From Amborella trichopoda (taxonomy: Eukaryota; Streptophyta; Magnoliopsida; Amborellales; Amborellaceae): a stretch of 64,000 nt of DNA. The position numbers were made by a program, and so were the translations under genes. The notes beneath the pieces were generated by a model. The model worked only from the letters and a program-made list of their open reading frames with translations, was not told the origin of the DNA and made no database searches. Of the stretch, positions 23,295 to 34,834 are shown piece after piece (the first letter of the stretch is position 1; every line of letters starts with the position of its first letter). The stretch lies in assembly GCF_000471905.2 (NCBI RefSeq), contig NW_006497600.1, positions 651,313 to 715,312 of the forward strand, given 5' to 3'.

Positions 23295-24150
23295 TAATGA
23301 TTAGAGGAGCCATATTCTTTAGAGAGAGAAGTAAATAGGAGAGAGGAGTACTATTCTTTTTAGAGAGAGAAGTAAATCGGAGAGAGAAGGGGGCAACGTT
23401 ACTGTTTTTTTTTGAACGGTAACGCTCCTGTTCTCAACTTTTGTACTGGTGCTGCATCAAATCAAAGTAAATGGCCTTTGTTTTACCTGCTGCCATGGGG
23501 CCCGGGTGGAGAGAGAAAGTCATTCTTTCATGAAGAGAGAGAAAGAGAGATTCTTTTACTTTGTTTTTGGAGGTGAGAGAGATTCTACCCCTTTTTTGTT
23601 TGAAGGCCGTGGTGACGGAAAAATACAAAGAAGGGAAGAGAGGGGATGGAAAAAAAGGAGTAATGGCGAAGGGGCCACGTCTCTCCGCCCTTTGAGGAGG
23701 GGCCACTCTTCTTTCGCCATTGCTTCCTGTCCTCACCATTTCCTCTCTCTCTCTCTCTCCATGATTGTGAGTGAAGCTAGTGAGAGAGCATGTCACGAGA
23801 TGGAGATGACATTTCACAGTATCTTCTCTCTCTCTCTCTCTCTCTGTGATATGGACAGGAGAAATGGATTGGGTTTCGTGAGAAGTGGATATTTTTAAAG
23901 ACTGGCTCTGTCTCTCTCTCTCATATGGGTTGAAGAACTGGAATAGTTTTTGTGAGAGGAGGAGAATAATGAACCTGTAGTGGTCTCTCTCTCCCCCCAT
24001 TATTGCTCTGATACGAGATGAGGAATTGAATTTGGTTTTCTTACAAGTGGATGATTGTGATGAAATCGACTCTCTCGCTCTTTTCTGATATGGGTTGAAG
24101 GAAATTTTGAGTAGGTCCTATAAGAAGTGGATAATAGTGAAGATACAGTG
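23295..24150. promoter_or_regulatory. GA/CT-rich upstream region of the MYB gene
   Basis: Many purine or pyrimidine tracts, with (CT)n runs at about 23,740-23,760 and 23,825-23,845, and direct repeats of TTTAGAGAGAGAAGTAAAT. The long frames on both strands here (23434-24000 minus, 23449-23898 plus) are low-complexity S/L/E/R products and not taken as genes. A promoter and leader role is inferred from position; no clear TATA box was found. Confidence 0.5.
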
Positions 24151-24188
24151 CTCTCCCCTCTCTCTAATGAAGAAGCAGTGGGAAAATA

Positions 24189-24326
24189 ATGAATAAATGG
24201 TGGGTGGTTGGAGTAGAGAGGAGGAGAAGACCTTTGAAAGAGGACTTGCAGAGTACTCAGAGGACACCATACATAGATGGGAAAAGATTGCTCAAACGCT
24301 TCCTGGGAAAACCGTGGAAGAGGTGA
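24189..24326 (+). promoter_or_regulatory. Upstream ATG overlapping the MYB start
   Basis: An ATG at 24,189 opens a 45-codon frame that is out of frame with the MYB start at 24,197 and ends at a TGA at 24,324-24,326. If ribosomes used it, MYB translation would fall. Its context (AATAATGAA) is weak, so leaky scanning is likely. Confidence 0.4.
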
Positions 24327-25902
24327 AGAAGCATTACGATCTCTTGATCGAAGATGTGAATTCGATAGAGAGTGGAAAGGTGCCAATCCCCTGTTATGCT
24401 TCTGATGATTTTACTGAGCTTCGAGCTTTTGAGAATGGAGGGGTGGCGAAGAAAGGGGCACTCAGTGGTGGCTCTCTGTATTCGAATTTCATGGGGGAGA
24501 CAAATGGGTTGCCCAAGGGAGCTTCGAAAGCTGAGCAGGAGAGGAAAAAAGGCACCCCTTGGACAGAGGAGGAGCACAGGTACTCTCTCTCTTTTAAATG
24601 GTATTCTCTCTCTGTCTCAATTCTGTCTGGTTTAGTGCAGCTACTGTAATGATGTTCTTTAGGATTCGGCTTAGTGGTAGACATATCACGAAGAAGTTAA
24701 AGGGTTTGAACTCTTGAAGTTTGTCTCGAAAGCCAACCCGCTAGGCCCCGGCTCAGTGGCTAGGCCCCGGCTCAGTGGTAGACATATTAGTTTTGGGTGA
24801 GGGAATTCAAGAGTTTGAACCAGCGAGGATTATCCAACGTTTCGCGAACAATAGCGTCTTATATTTACCAAAAACAAAAATCTAAAAGGGTGTTTAGAAG
24901 CGGTCTTTCTTTCTAATTTGATGGAATTCAGCTTCAGTTTTCAATCCTCTAGATCTCGTTGTGTACAATGTGGATTCCATTGAATAACATCCCAATTCCA
25001 GTGATTTAAAATCGTCAGTCTGACTCAGAATCTCCCTAGTTGGATCTAGGTCCCGAGTTATACTATTCCGATTTTTAAATTGCTGCATAATTCAGCCCAA
25101 TCTTTCACATTTTTCTAAAATCTCGTCTTCAGAAACATGGGTCTCACTTGCCCATCTGCCTTACATTCCCACTCATGTCTCTATGTTCTATGATAAACAA
25201 CAGCCCACCTCCCCATCTCTCTCTGCAATTCCTTGCCTCAAAAACATTGTTCTATTCACTTTCATAGATTCATTTGCCCATCACTCTAACAATTCACCTT
25301 CAAAACATGGGCCTTCAAGAGTCCAGTTAAGCCTCAAGTTTTCCTCAAAACAAGGGCCTTTAACTCACTATGGAGAGTCCAGTTAAGCCTCAAAGTTTTC
25401 TCCATCTCTTTTAAAAAGCATATAGTTCTTCTTCAATCTACATTAACTTCATGTTTTTGCACACAGGCTCTTTCTGCTTGGCCTTGACAAATTTGGAAAG
25501 GGAGATTGGAGAAGCATATCAAGAAACTATGTGATAACGAGAACTCCAACCCAAGTTGCTAGCCATGCCCAAAAATACTTTATAAGGCTCAATTCCATGA
25601 ATAGAGATAGGAGGAGATCGAGCATACACGATATAACCAGTGTGAACACAAGTGGTGTATCTTCGCCACATGGTCCTATCACGGGCCAGAGTGGATCATC
25701 AATTGGGACAACGAATAAGCATCCATTGCACAATTCAGGTGTGGTGCGTGGCGGAGCGTCAATGATGGGTGGTCATTATCCACATATAGTTCCGGCGGCA
25801 GTCGGGACCCCTGTTATCATACCTCCACCGCCTGGCTATGGTGCACCCCCGTACATCGTTCCGGTGGCATACCCAGTGCCCCCTAATATGATGCATCAGT
25901 GA
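24197..25902 (+). CDS. MYB-related transcription factor, DIVARICATA/MYBS type (SHAQKYF)
   Basis: Exons 24197-24579 and 25467-25902 are joined inside an Arg codon (phase 2), giving 272 aa. The first MYB-like repeat, residues about 5-50 ([16 protein letters not shown] to VKKHYDLL), is the SANT-like repeat of this class. The second, about 119-169 ([20 protein letters not shown] to KYFIRL), carries SHAQKYF at 160-166, which binds GATAA/TATCC-like sites in relatives. It is followed by [14 protein letters not shown] and a Gly/Pro-rich tail with [16 protein letters not shown]. An in-frame TAA directly before the ATG fixes the start. Arabidopsis relatives of this layout include SRM1/MYBS2 and DIV-like proteins, nuclear regulators of stress, sugar or flower asymmetry; the exact orthologue cannot be told here. 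The 887-bp intron carries tRNA-like repeats. Confidence 0.94.
24662..24860 (+). mobile_element. Two tRNA-derived SINE heads in the MYB intron
   Basis: The phrase GGCTTAGTGGTAGACATAT with AGGGTTTGAACTC, and the phrase GGCTCAGTGGTAGACATAT with GAGTTTGAACC, repeat in direct order. The first part of each resembles a tRNA A box and the second a B box. Between them CTAGGCCCCGGCTCAGTGG is itself tandemly duplicated (about 24,741-24,778). Confidence 0.6.
25310..25405. repeat. Direct repeat in the MYB intron
   Basis: GAGTCCAGTTAAGCCTCAA occurs twice, about 59 bp apart. Confidence 0.75.
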
Positions 25903-26060
25903 TCTTTCTTTCTCATACTCCTTTGCTCACACTCTCTTTGTGGAATTTTAGAACTATGCATTGAGTTATAGGCCATGTGGAGTTACAGGACAATGCAATT
26001 AGAACTGGTTTAAAGGACATTCATTGAGCAGTTAATTATTTCCCTTGTGAAAAGCTAACA

Positions 26061-26066
26061 AATAAA
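26061..26066 (+). terminator. Polyadenylation signal of the MYB gene
   Basis: AATAAA about 160 nt after the stop. Confidence 0.45.
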
Positions 26067-26654
26067 AAAGGGTTTAGATACCCTTCAAAATGTTTCTTTT
26101 GTAGGGGATTATGAATTTTTATCAATGAAAATTTCTCCTTCATTTAAGTGAAAGGAGGTAGTTGAAATGAAATTGAATTGGAATTTCAACAACTCAAATT
26201 GGATAGCTAAGGTAGCTCTAGTGGTCCTGACCATTTGAATTTATTTTCTGCTCTCTGTTGTCTTATTCAGTGTTCCAATCATGCTTTTGTTACTGACCTC
26301 AGTTTGGCCTTTCAGTTGCTGATAAGGCACCAATTTGAACTTTACCTCTTTGCTAGGGGCCAAAAGGCTTGAGAAATGGGAGCACTAGTGGGCTTTAATG
26401 ATTGTAAAGGTCCCGACTATGGTGAAAATTGGTCCATATGATCACATTTGTGTAGTAAAATCCTAAGAAATCAATATACTCCTGTCCATAAAGTCCCAAG
26501 TGAAAAAATTTTCTGCACCTGGGGGAGTAAAATGTATGTTTACTCCTCCATTCTTGGGTGAAATGCAGCTAGGAGAATTTTAGGAACCCATTGGGATGCG
26601 ACCTGCTCAACCTAGTAAAAAATAGAGAAGTTCGGTGCATATTCTACCTTTACC

Positions 26655-26895
26655 CAAAGAGCTTGTCTATAAAGAGACCATTTATCTTTTGTACATAGAT
26701 GTGACAATTATTCCCACTCATTAGATTTCAGATTTGATGGGCTTGGGGTGAGTCACACATTTTGAGAATATTTTTTTTTGAAACTTCGTGTCTATTAAAA
26801 GACACTCTTACCACTACCTATTTTGAAATTTAAGGAACAATAATAATTGTGACCTCCACGTAAAAAAGATAAATGGTCTTGTTGTAGACAATCCT
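26655..26895. mobile_element. MITE family B copy
   Basis: Opens with AGAGACCATTTATCTTTTGT and closes with the inverted form AAAAAAGATAAATGGTCTTG. The interior has TTAGATTTCAGATTTGATGG and GTGACCTCC. The extreme ends are degraded and no TSD was recognised. The best-defined member is 58,281-58,514. Confidence 0.75.
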
Positions 26896-26899
26896 TTAC

Positions 26900-27430
26900 C
26901 AAAAAATTAGAACATCCTATGAATAAATAGAGCAGTCAGATATTCACATTTAGGAGACCCCTTTCTTGTTGAACTAGCAAAAGACATAAAGCTTTTTATT
27001 TCTCGCTAAACTACTATGCGTAGGAGACCCCTTTCTCCAAAAGCCTTTGATTTGTATATAATATCTCACATAGTTTTGTTTTCTACAGATTAATCTTCAT
27101 ACCTGAAGCCAGCTCAAACCATTTTAAGAAAAGCCAAAGATTCCTCATCTAAGACTCCTGAGTGTCGTAAAATATGATTGTGTTCTCCGCATACTAGAGG
27201 TGGCTAATGACATGGCCCTTAGGGGAGACTTTAAAACCCGAAATTAGGCCCTTCTTAATAAACAGAAGAGTGCATTTTCGCAGAGCAATCACCTCACAAG
27301 GGTGAAGATAAGGGCTTCTCCTTGACTAATGTCTCTAGAAGCCTCTAGAAGCCCTAAACAAAACCAAAACTTTTTGCCATTAATGAGACCTAAACAATGT
27401 GTAGAAGATAAACAACCATAAATCAAAATT
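26900..27430. other. Intergenic DNA without a gene
   Basis: No coding sequence recognised. TAGGAGACCCCTTTCT occurs twice (about 26,951 and 27,021). It may belong to the decayed 3' side of the LINE at 27,640-28,690, but no domain is seen. Confidence 0.45.
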
Positions 27431-27433
27431 CTC

Positions 27434-27545
27434 CACCTTGATCTAAAGCCCATAAAACTTCACCTTGATCTAAAGCCCATAAAACCATCATATAGCAGTC
27501 CCAAACAAAGCCCATAAAACCATCATATAGCAGTCCCAGACAACA
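27434..27545. repeat. Two adjoining short tandem duplications
   Basis: A 27-bp unit starting CACCTTGATCTAAAGCCCAT (27434, 27461) runs into a 35-bp unit starting AAAGCCCATAAAACCATCAT (27472, 27507). They share the AAAGCCCATAAAAC core. Confidence 0.85.
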
Positions 27546-27639
27546 CTGTCCTAAGCTAGCTTCTTCGAAATCTAGCTTACAGAAAATCCCTAGTAAAGTA
27601 TCCTTCTTCCTTGAGTAAATGCATTGTTAAGCAAGAAAG

Positions 27640-28690
27640 ATAGATTCTATAATTTGCCTTTAGCTTGAGGTTGACAAATAAGAGAATGAGGGACATTGGG
27701 ATGCTTATTAGCAAGAACATTGGCTATTATTTTGTGAAGGCTTCCAAGGAAGCTGATAGGTCTAATGTCTCTTAAGCTTTCAATTGTGCTTCTCTTAGGT
27801 ATTAAAGCCAAGAAGGTTGAATTCATAGCCTAACTGATCTTTCCTCTTGAGTGAAATTCAATAAGAATGTTGAAAGCATCTTCTTCAAGGAGTTCCCAAC
27901 AGTAATGGAAGAAATTCATGGTGAACTCATGTGGTCCTGGAGCCTTTCCCCCCACAAGACCAAATACTACAAATTTGGCCTCTTCCATAGTGAATGGTAT
28001 TTCCAAACAGGAGGCCAGATCGAGGGCTAACCTTTTGAAAGGAACTTAAGAAATGTGAAGATAAGGTATTTTAATGTATGTGAATTCTTCATTGCAATGT
28101 ATAGTTGCAATCAACATTAGGACAATTAAGGCCTTGTAAGGAATTTGCTCTTTTTTTTGACATTTGCGGTTTTATGGAAGAATTTGGTTTTTCTATTACC
28201 CTCTTAAAGCCCTGGAATTCTGGATCTTTGTTTCCAACAAATTTCTTCCTTTAACAAGCTTTCTTGTAAAGATGCATTCAGTTGTATCTTAAGGCCTTTT
28301 TTAGTATATATTAGCCCCCCATTCCGTTGTTCAAAATCATCCAATTGTCGTAAATGTACTAGGGTTGAATTTATAGCCTCAAAATTGGTATAGAGGGTAT
28401 CATGATGCCACTACTTGATTTTATACTTTAGGAGTTGAAGCTTTTTAAGGTGGCTATGTCCTTCCCAACCCAAGCCATGAGTAGTTGCCCAATGGTTTCA
28501 AACAATATTGTGGAGGATCTTTTCTCTCAGCCACATATTTTTTAATCTAAATGAACTAGGGCCAAAATAAGTTTCTTCTGTAATCCTCAGGAGAGAAGTG
28601 TGGTCTGAAGAGGCTGTAGAAAACAATGTTATTAGATTTGTTTCGGAGTCTTCTACGGTTTGGTGAGAAAAATGAAACAATTTGGTGCTT
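27640..28690 (-). pseudogene. LINE (L1-type) endonuclease/reverse-transcriptase relic
   Basis: On the minus strand, 28,680-28,500 reads SDHTSLLRITEE and GPSSFRLKNMWL, matching the end of the L1 endonuclease domain. Around 28,250 comes a RT-linker-like stretch. From about 28,016 to 27,650 the frame reads FTMEEAKFVVFGLVGGKAPG, FTMNFFHYCWELL, NSTFLALIPKR and IRPISFLGSLHKIIANVL, the first conserved blocks of LINE reverse transcriptase. Stops interrupt it and the catalytic YxDD region is missing, so it is dead and 3'-truncated. Confidence 0.88.
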
Positions 28691-28763
28691 TTTCGATTCG
28701 AGAAAAGACTTTGGACTTTTAAAAATTTAATATAAATAATTAGATATTTATATATATAAATAA

Positions 28764-29155
28764 GGTCCGGTTTGTATAGAGCATAGGCTCTAAATAATCA
28801 AATTAGAGCCTACCTTCAAATAGTGTCGATAAATAGGGTTTTAATTTTGGAAATCTTTGTGATAGTCTTAAAATATATATTCATATTTACTTATAAATTT
28901 TAAAGCTTCAAAAAATAGTATAGATCAACAGATCTATGAAAACTTAAAAATCTTGAAAATTGATGGTCCAAAAAATGTGTTACAAAATACATTATTTTCA
29001 AAACTTGAAATCCATTTTTTTCTCATGTCCATGCATATTGATGTCGAGATGATTGATTTGAAGATATTTGGGAATCAAAACAACCTCTTCTAGTGAAAGT
29101 TTTGATGTAGGCTCAAATTTGATTGTTTAGAGCCTCAGCTCTATATAAACTTTTC
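28764..29155. mobile_element. MITE family A, full-length copy (392 bp)
   Basis: Ends form imperfect inverted repeats of about 45 bp. The left is GGTTTGTATAGAGC then GGCTCTAAATAATCAAATTA; the right, read inverted, is GTTTATATAGAGC then GGCTCTAAACAATCAAATTT. The interior carries CATGTCCATGCATATTGATG and GTCGAGATGATTGATTTGAA. There is no coding capacity. The TSD cannot be read because the flank is a TA repeat. Confidence 0.82.
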
Positions 29156-29704
29156 TCATATATATATATATAAGTATAATGAAAAATTTAAAATTTAAAA
29201 TTAAAAAAATTAAAAATTATTTTTATATAGATATTTCTTTGTTTAGGTCGAAGAGGCATAAGCTTCAACCAATTCGGCTTGAAGCCAACCCGAATCTGAC
29301 GAAATTTAACTGAAACAGCAACATCAGGTTTCGCTTCGTTTCGATCTAAGCCTAAAATCCAAAGGCTTCGACTTTTTCGGCCAAAGAGGCCAAATAGGAA
29401 GGCTTCCCTAGGAAATTCATCGTCCCATCCAAGGTAGCTGAAAAAATGTCTTGTTTAGAAAGAGATGGGTGTGAGGTAGAGTTGTTGGACGAGGTGTATT
29501 AAGCCCCATCCTTTACATTTATTAGGGCCACACAATTCTAGACGAGGGGTAAAAACATAATTTGTTTCCATGCTTTTCCTTTTCAGCTGCTAGGTGCAGT
29601 CATTTTTAAATAAGCAGGCTTAAAAATGGTGAAGGATCAAATATTTTGGGGGAAATCCATGCTAGTGCATCTTAAAATTTCTCAAAAAGAACTTCAGTGT
29701 AGGT

Positions 29705-29965
29705 GTCAATCACACATGGTAGCAATAATTTCAAAAATCTACCAGGACATATTGTTTCAAAGCTGAAAAGCTTTCCAATTGATTATCTCGATATTAAAAT
29801 ATATGGTTACGAAAAAAAAAAAATTAAATCTTAAAAATAATGTATTTTGTAACGTATCATCGAAACGATCTATTTTCAAGATCTTTAAATATTTATAAAT
29901 CTCTATTCGATCTGCATCATTTTTGAAATATTAAGTTTTATAATTAAAAGTTCTAGGTCATCATA
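29705..29965. mobile_element. MITE family A, decayed copy
   Basis: Matches the family interior (TTCCAATTGATTATCTCGAT, TTTTGTAACGTATCAT, AAGTTTTATAATTAAA) in the inverted orientation relative to 28,764-29,155. The ends are lost. Confidence 0.6.
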
Positions 29966-30059
29966 AGGTATTCGACATGGAAACTACAACTTTAGATTAT
30001 TTAAGATAGATATACCAACTTATCAACTATTTAATATTCTACTCATTTTAAATCGTTCC

Positions 30060-30420
30060 AACCCATTTATTGGTCCGTCGTCCTTGAGAGTTGAGAGTAT
30101 CAAGGCCCTTCATTGCTTGATAAAAAATTAAAATCACATAAAAAAATACTAAAAGCCAAAAATCCACCGGAGATCCGTCGTCATTAGGGTTGTCACCATT
30201 GTATTCACGAGTGGGACGGCGATGGCGACAGGGATGCAATTTACAGTAGACACCTTTCTCTCTCCAGCGCCATCTTGGCCGTAGATGATTAATTTTCACG
30301 GTCATCATGATTATAACATACTGTGAAGTCGTCGAAGCGAACGCGCTCTGAAAGAAGAGAAGAGGTACTTTCACTGTATGTTAAACGTCTCCACCGTAAG
30401 TCCCACCAGAGTTAGACATA
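30060..30420. other. GC-richer block of unknown nature
   Basis: Distinctly richer in G+C and CpG than its surroundings (CCGTCGTC, GGGACGGCGATGGCGACAGG, GTCGTCGAAGCGAACGCG). The minus-strand frame 30,048-30,374 (108 codons) has no family features. It may be a gene fragment or retroposed exon; function not recognised. Confidence 0.35.
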
Positions 30421-30748
30421 ATCCCAAAGATGGATCCCATACTCCCCATCACGGTCCATCAAAGACCATGGACCAATTTATGCTCTCCTTTTGTATTTTA
30501 AGTGGTGGGAACCAATGGAGTTGAGGAATTCTTTCATCATATTTATTTTGAATTGTTTGAATTTAATTAATGTTTCAAAGATCGGATTGGTGAATCAACA
30601 ATCCAAAAAACTCGGTCCAGATTGATGAATTAACAATCCAGATAAGTGAACCGAAACAATTCTCCTATGTGAGAATAGATCCTAAAAAAATTAAATAATA
30701 ATTTTATTTTTGAAAAGTAAAAAGATAATGAAATTTTTTTTCAAACTC

Positions 30749-30900
30749 AAGTGCATAGAGCCTCTATTTCTCTCTCTAAACAATACGAGTTTCTGGTGTC
30801 TATTAAGCTCGGGTGCATAGAGCTTCACTTTCTCTCTCTAAACAATACAAGACCTGGTGTCCATTGGGAACTTCACGTTCGAGTGCATAGAGCTTTGAAA
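30749..30900. repeat. Degenerate tandem repeat, 62-70 bp
   Basis: GTGCATAGAGC recurs at 30,751, 30,813 and 30,883, with TTTCTCTCTCTAAACAATAC after the first two. Confidence 0.75.
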
Positions 30901-31539
30901 TAACATCTTCTATTTTCACATATCTCAAAGACGACTTGCCCTTTTTAAGTACACCTTTTACAGTATTGAAGGGAACAGAAATAGCATTCCTACGTGCCCG
31001 AAAATTAAAAAAATTCAAGCTTCTATTCTTCTAAAAATTGTACTATCTTTCGCCTTTTTTTTAACCCAACCGACTTCCATTAGTGCCAAACTGAAGCACC
31101 ATTGACCAAATTCAAGAGAGATTTAATTCTACAACCAAAATTCCACGTGTCCCAAAGAGGCCTAAATCTATTAAGCCATATAAGATCTTAATATTTAATA
31201 GGATTTTTTAAATATCTAATTATTACATATACTAACAATAAATTTAAAATACAATATATACAATAAATTATTTCATATATTAACAATAATTTATAAGATT
31301 TTTAACTCATTTAGGTGTTTAATTGTGTACGATATGAGTTCATATTTAATACTATGTAACATATACCTATTTCATAATGAATCAAAACCTTCAAAGAATT
31401 TTTTATAACTCGAGACGGAAAAGTTCACCAGACAATATTTGAATAAAATTTCCTCCTAATATTATCCTGATAATCCGAAACCAACTATAGAAAACTTTTA
31501 AAAATGGCGACCTGGTGGTGGCTGGCTAGAAGCACGTGG

Positions 31540-31725
31540 GGTGCCCTCAAGGGATACAAGGAGAGCACAATCTCCATTAACCATTAGATATGAAATCCCA
31601 TAGTTTGAATGTGTCATATGGTTCAAAAAAAATCTTATTTTGATAATTTGTGCCCAAATCAATTACTTTTAGCCATTCAATTTCACATCTAATAATAAGT
31701 AATGAGATAATCTCCTTGTACTAAA
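31540..31725. mobile_element. MITE family B, decayed copy
   Basis: Contains ACAAGGAGAGCACAAT, ACCATTAGATATGAAATCCC and the inverted CCATTCAATTTCACATCTAA, then TCTCCTTGTAC. Terminal ends are not clear. Confidence 0.6.
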
Positions 31726-31729
31726 AATA

Positions 31730-32480
31730 AATAATATTATTATATTTTTTAAATATAAAAAATTAAATGATGTTCTTTTTTTTCTTTTTCGTGCTCTCCT
31801 TTGTCCATAATTTTAAGTGCATATATACTTTCCTTACACCGTGAAATTACCTATAAAGCCCAGATTTAATAAATATTGCTAAGAAATTTGCGAGGAAATT
31901 ATTAAAAAATGGATAGAGCAGAGGGAGGAAGGGAGAGAGAGAGGTGGCTTTAAAGGAATATAATTCAATCTATTGAGCAGTAATGAGTATTTCATGGTCA
32001 CCCTCAAAGTCATCAAAATCATTTTTCAACTGATTGTATTATTAGGGAGGTGTTTTTAGGTTGGTAAATTTTCAAATAATGAATAAATGAGTTGCTTTTT
32101 CTTATCTCTCTTGACTCTGTCTCTATCTCAATATCGATCATCAATGTGCTTTATTATTCAGGAACTTATGTCATTAAATGGACTAAAATACATAATACAT
32201 ATACAAAAGGGACTATTGTGACTTGAATATTGTACCTCTTAGTTGGTATTAAAAGACATCAATATATCAATAGTATTTTCATTTCTTTGGAAGAAAAAAA
32301 TTAAAAATTGCACATAGCAACAATTTCTGAGCCATTACCGACTCATTATGATATGTTTGTTGAGAGTTTCTACCAACGAAGATAAAAATAAACTGTGAAA
32401 TATTACATAGTACATCTCTGAGGAGGGTTCCTTAAAGTATCATAGAAATTACAATACATAAATAAGCATAAGGACAATTG
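31730..32480. other. AT-rich intergenic DNA
   Basis: No gene or recognisable element. Confidence 0.5.
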
Positions 32481-32489
32481 AGTTGTTTT

Positions 32490-32650
32490 ATGTGTTGAAA
32501 TCAGGTTTCTAGTTTAAATTTCTAGGAGGAATTGAATCGGTAATGGCTTTAACCACCCCGAATCTAGGTACAAACTATGCAGTCATGTCTAATGAAATTG
32601 CTTATACTTCTTATCTCATGTATTGGTGACTTTGTAACTCGGTAGTTTTT
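32490..32650. repeat. Dispersed unit also at 39,080-39,240 and 59,120-59,280
   Basis: Shares GTTGAAATCA, TCTAGTTTAAATTTCTA, a GAATTG...ATGGCTT block and GAAATTGC...CTTCTTATCT in the same order with the two later copies. This one lies outside the main A/B duplication, so the unit was already repeated before it. Confidence 0.65.
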
Positions 32651-32684
32651 GTAATATAATGTCTAAATGCCTTTTAACTCGGTG

Positions 32685-33125
32685 TGGTTTGTATAAGATT
32701 AGAATCTTAAACAATCAAATTAAGGCGCACTTCTAAATTTGATCATAAATAAACTTTTGAAGTAAAAAAACTTATAGGATGGTTTGAGAATTTATTTTTA
32801 TCTCTAATTATAAAATTTTAAACTCCAAAAAAAAAAACTTATAGGATGTCTTGAGAAATTATTTTTATCTCTAATTATAAAATTTTAAACTCCAAAAAAG
32901 GTCCAAATCAAGTAGATCTATAAACACTTGAATAACCAGAAAATAGACGGTCCAGATAATGTGTTGCAAGATACACTATTTTTAGGACTCAATTTTTTTT
33001 TTTTATATTCATATATTTCGATGTCGAGATGATCAATTAGAGGGTCTTCCAACATCAAAACAACTTTTTATGATGGACTTTTGAGGTGCACCGTAATTCT
33101 ACATTTTAAAGATGCAACCTCGTAT
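32685..33125. mobile_element. MITE family A copy with internal duplication
   Basis: Opens with GTGTGGTTTGTATAAGATTA and carries the family interior ATTTCGATGTCGAGATGATC. Its subterminal part is tandemly duplicated (about 70 bp, 32,767-32,905, each with CTTATAGGATG and TATCTCTAATTATAAAATTT). Confidence 0.75.
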
Positions 33126-33691
33126 ATTTTTTGTTTTCTTAAGTAAAGTATAATCTTGCTTTCCCGGCTGATGTGTCCTTGAGAAAATTTGCTTACTATG
33201 ACATTGATGCATGCATAAGGATATTTTTATTCCTCCTGAAATAGAAAATGAGATTATTCATGACTATTTGTCAGATGTGGTATTTTCGGTGAGATCCTTG
33301 TATCATCTGCTATTCAATGATCAACGAAGATGGAGTGAGGCTAGGGTTGGGCAAATACGAAAGTGGTAAGATTGGAGCCGTCGTTTTAAGGAAATATTCT
33401 TACCATTGAGGATATGAGGAAAATGAGTAAAGTCATTATTATCATCAGAGTTTTTTCTCAACTATTTAGGGTCAGCTACACGAATTTTGGTATGATATTT
33501 ATTCTATCGAAGGCGATAATCTCAGTGAGGCCATAAGTCCAGTATCATTTCTCATTACTTCCAACCATGTCTTTTTGGGCCCATCTATTGTTTTTTTTGA
33601 GCTTTTCACTTGCAACATGCATCTCCTAACATGTGTTATATTGATTTAGGTTCCACGCTTCTAGTTGCTCCTAACAAATGTCATACAAGAT

Positions 33692-34080
33692 TAGGTTCCA
33701 CACTTCTAGTTGAAGGAGACTCTTAAAATGCAATACGGTGGTGCTCTAGAGTGCAGACTATTTGATGGCAGTTGAGGACGGTGGTGCTCTAGAGTGCAGA
33801 CTATTTGATGGCAGTTGAGGACGGTGGTGCTCTAGAGTGCAGACTATTTGATGGCAGTTGAGGATGGTTTTGAAGATGTAAATTCCTGACCTTTGTGCCT
33901 CATTGGATATGTACTTCGACCATGTCTTTAGAGAAGTGAATTGGAGAGAGGACCTATTAACTAAACAAGGTTCACTTTGCCGGATCTTTTGAATGGCCAG
34001 ACATCTGTATAATTAATTGTTTATGTTTCTTACTGTGTAACCTTTAACCTTAATAAAATTAGTAACCTTTGTCAATAATA
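33692..34080 (+). pseudogene. LINE 3' end: RNase H fragment (copy A)
   Basis: Equivalent to 49,055-49,365. The stretch 33,885-33,990 decodes, with damage, to CASLDMYFDHVFREVNW-like sequence, the RNase H (RVT_3) end found in plant LINEs. Frame breaks and a 43-bp triplication inside it show it is dead. Confidence 0.75.
33735..33863. repeat. 43-bp tandem triplication
   Basis: Three almost identical units starting ACGGTGGTGCTCTAGAGTGC at 33,735, 33,778 and 33,821. The equivalent site in copy B (about 49,100-49,145) has one unit, so the expansion followed the segmental duplication. Confidence 0.92.
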
Positions 34081-34834
34081 ATAAAAGGAAGAAGCGAATG
34101 CATTGTTTTTTGAGGTCTTTGTTTGAAAATATTTTTTGATTATTTTGGTTAGTTCTTTCTTTGAATGCCTTTGTAGTTTGTGAAAAATAACGTGGAAATG
34201 TTGTTTAAAATGATCTGTACTATTGATTTCTTATCTTATGTTAATGGTGCATGAAGCTATGACATTGTTTTCTGAACTTCATGTTCCAAAACGTTTTGGA
34301 TAATCAGAACGATCGTCACTTAAAATGGGCATGTTCGATAATCAGAACTTGAAAATTAGAGAGTATGTTTCAACAACAAGCTTGTCAACTTTGAACCTCG
34401 CCGATTTTAACTGATCTAGATCCTGGTGATCCTGCATACATACGAGGCGTGGACAATTTACCTTGACGATCAAGGCTCCCAAATAGTATTCAAAACGTTA
34501 CATTCTCAAATTTTGGGTCCCAAAAGCACTCTTGGATTTTAACCTAGAGAATAAATGGACAATATAGTCCAACAATTTTTTGGTTTTTTGTTTTCCCTTA
34601 AATCTCCACGCCATATCAAAGAATCAGTGATTATTCTCTAGCAACCCTGAAACTAAAAAGTACAAAGTTTTTTAAAAACAAAAAAAACTCTATTAAGTTG
34701 GGTACATATTTAAGTGTAAAAAGTCATAATGAGTATGATAAAGCTAAAAGGCGAAGAATAAAAGAAAAACCAACAACCGGATATTGAATAATATGGATGA
34801 AACAAATAGGGCAGCAGCCTTATCGAAATTTATC

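Noticed and set aside
23434-24000. 188-codon minus-strand frame and the 149-codon plus-strand frame on the same DNA
   Set aside because: Low-complexity translations of CT/GA tracts on opposite strands of one segment; no domains.
30048-30374. 108-codon minus frame
   Set aside because: No recognisable domain and no splice or promoter context; kept only as a note on base composition.
31503-31586. Small ATG frame starting MATWWWLARSTWGALKG
   Set aside because: Only 27 codons, and its second half overlaps the left end of a family B MITE; no family match.
33735-33863. Regular 43-bp repeats considered as a CRISPR-like array
   Set aside because: Units are contiguous without unique spacers, and this is plant nuclear DNA.
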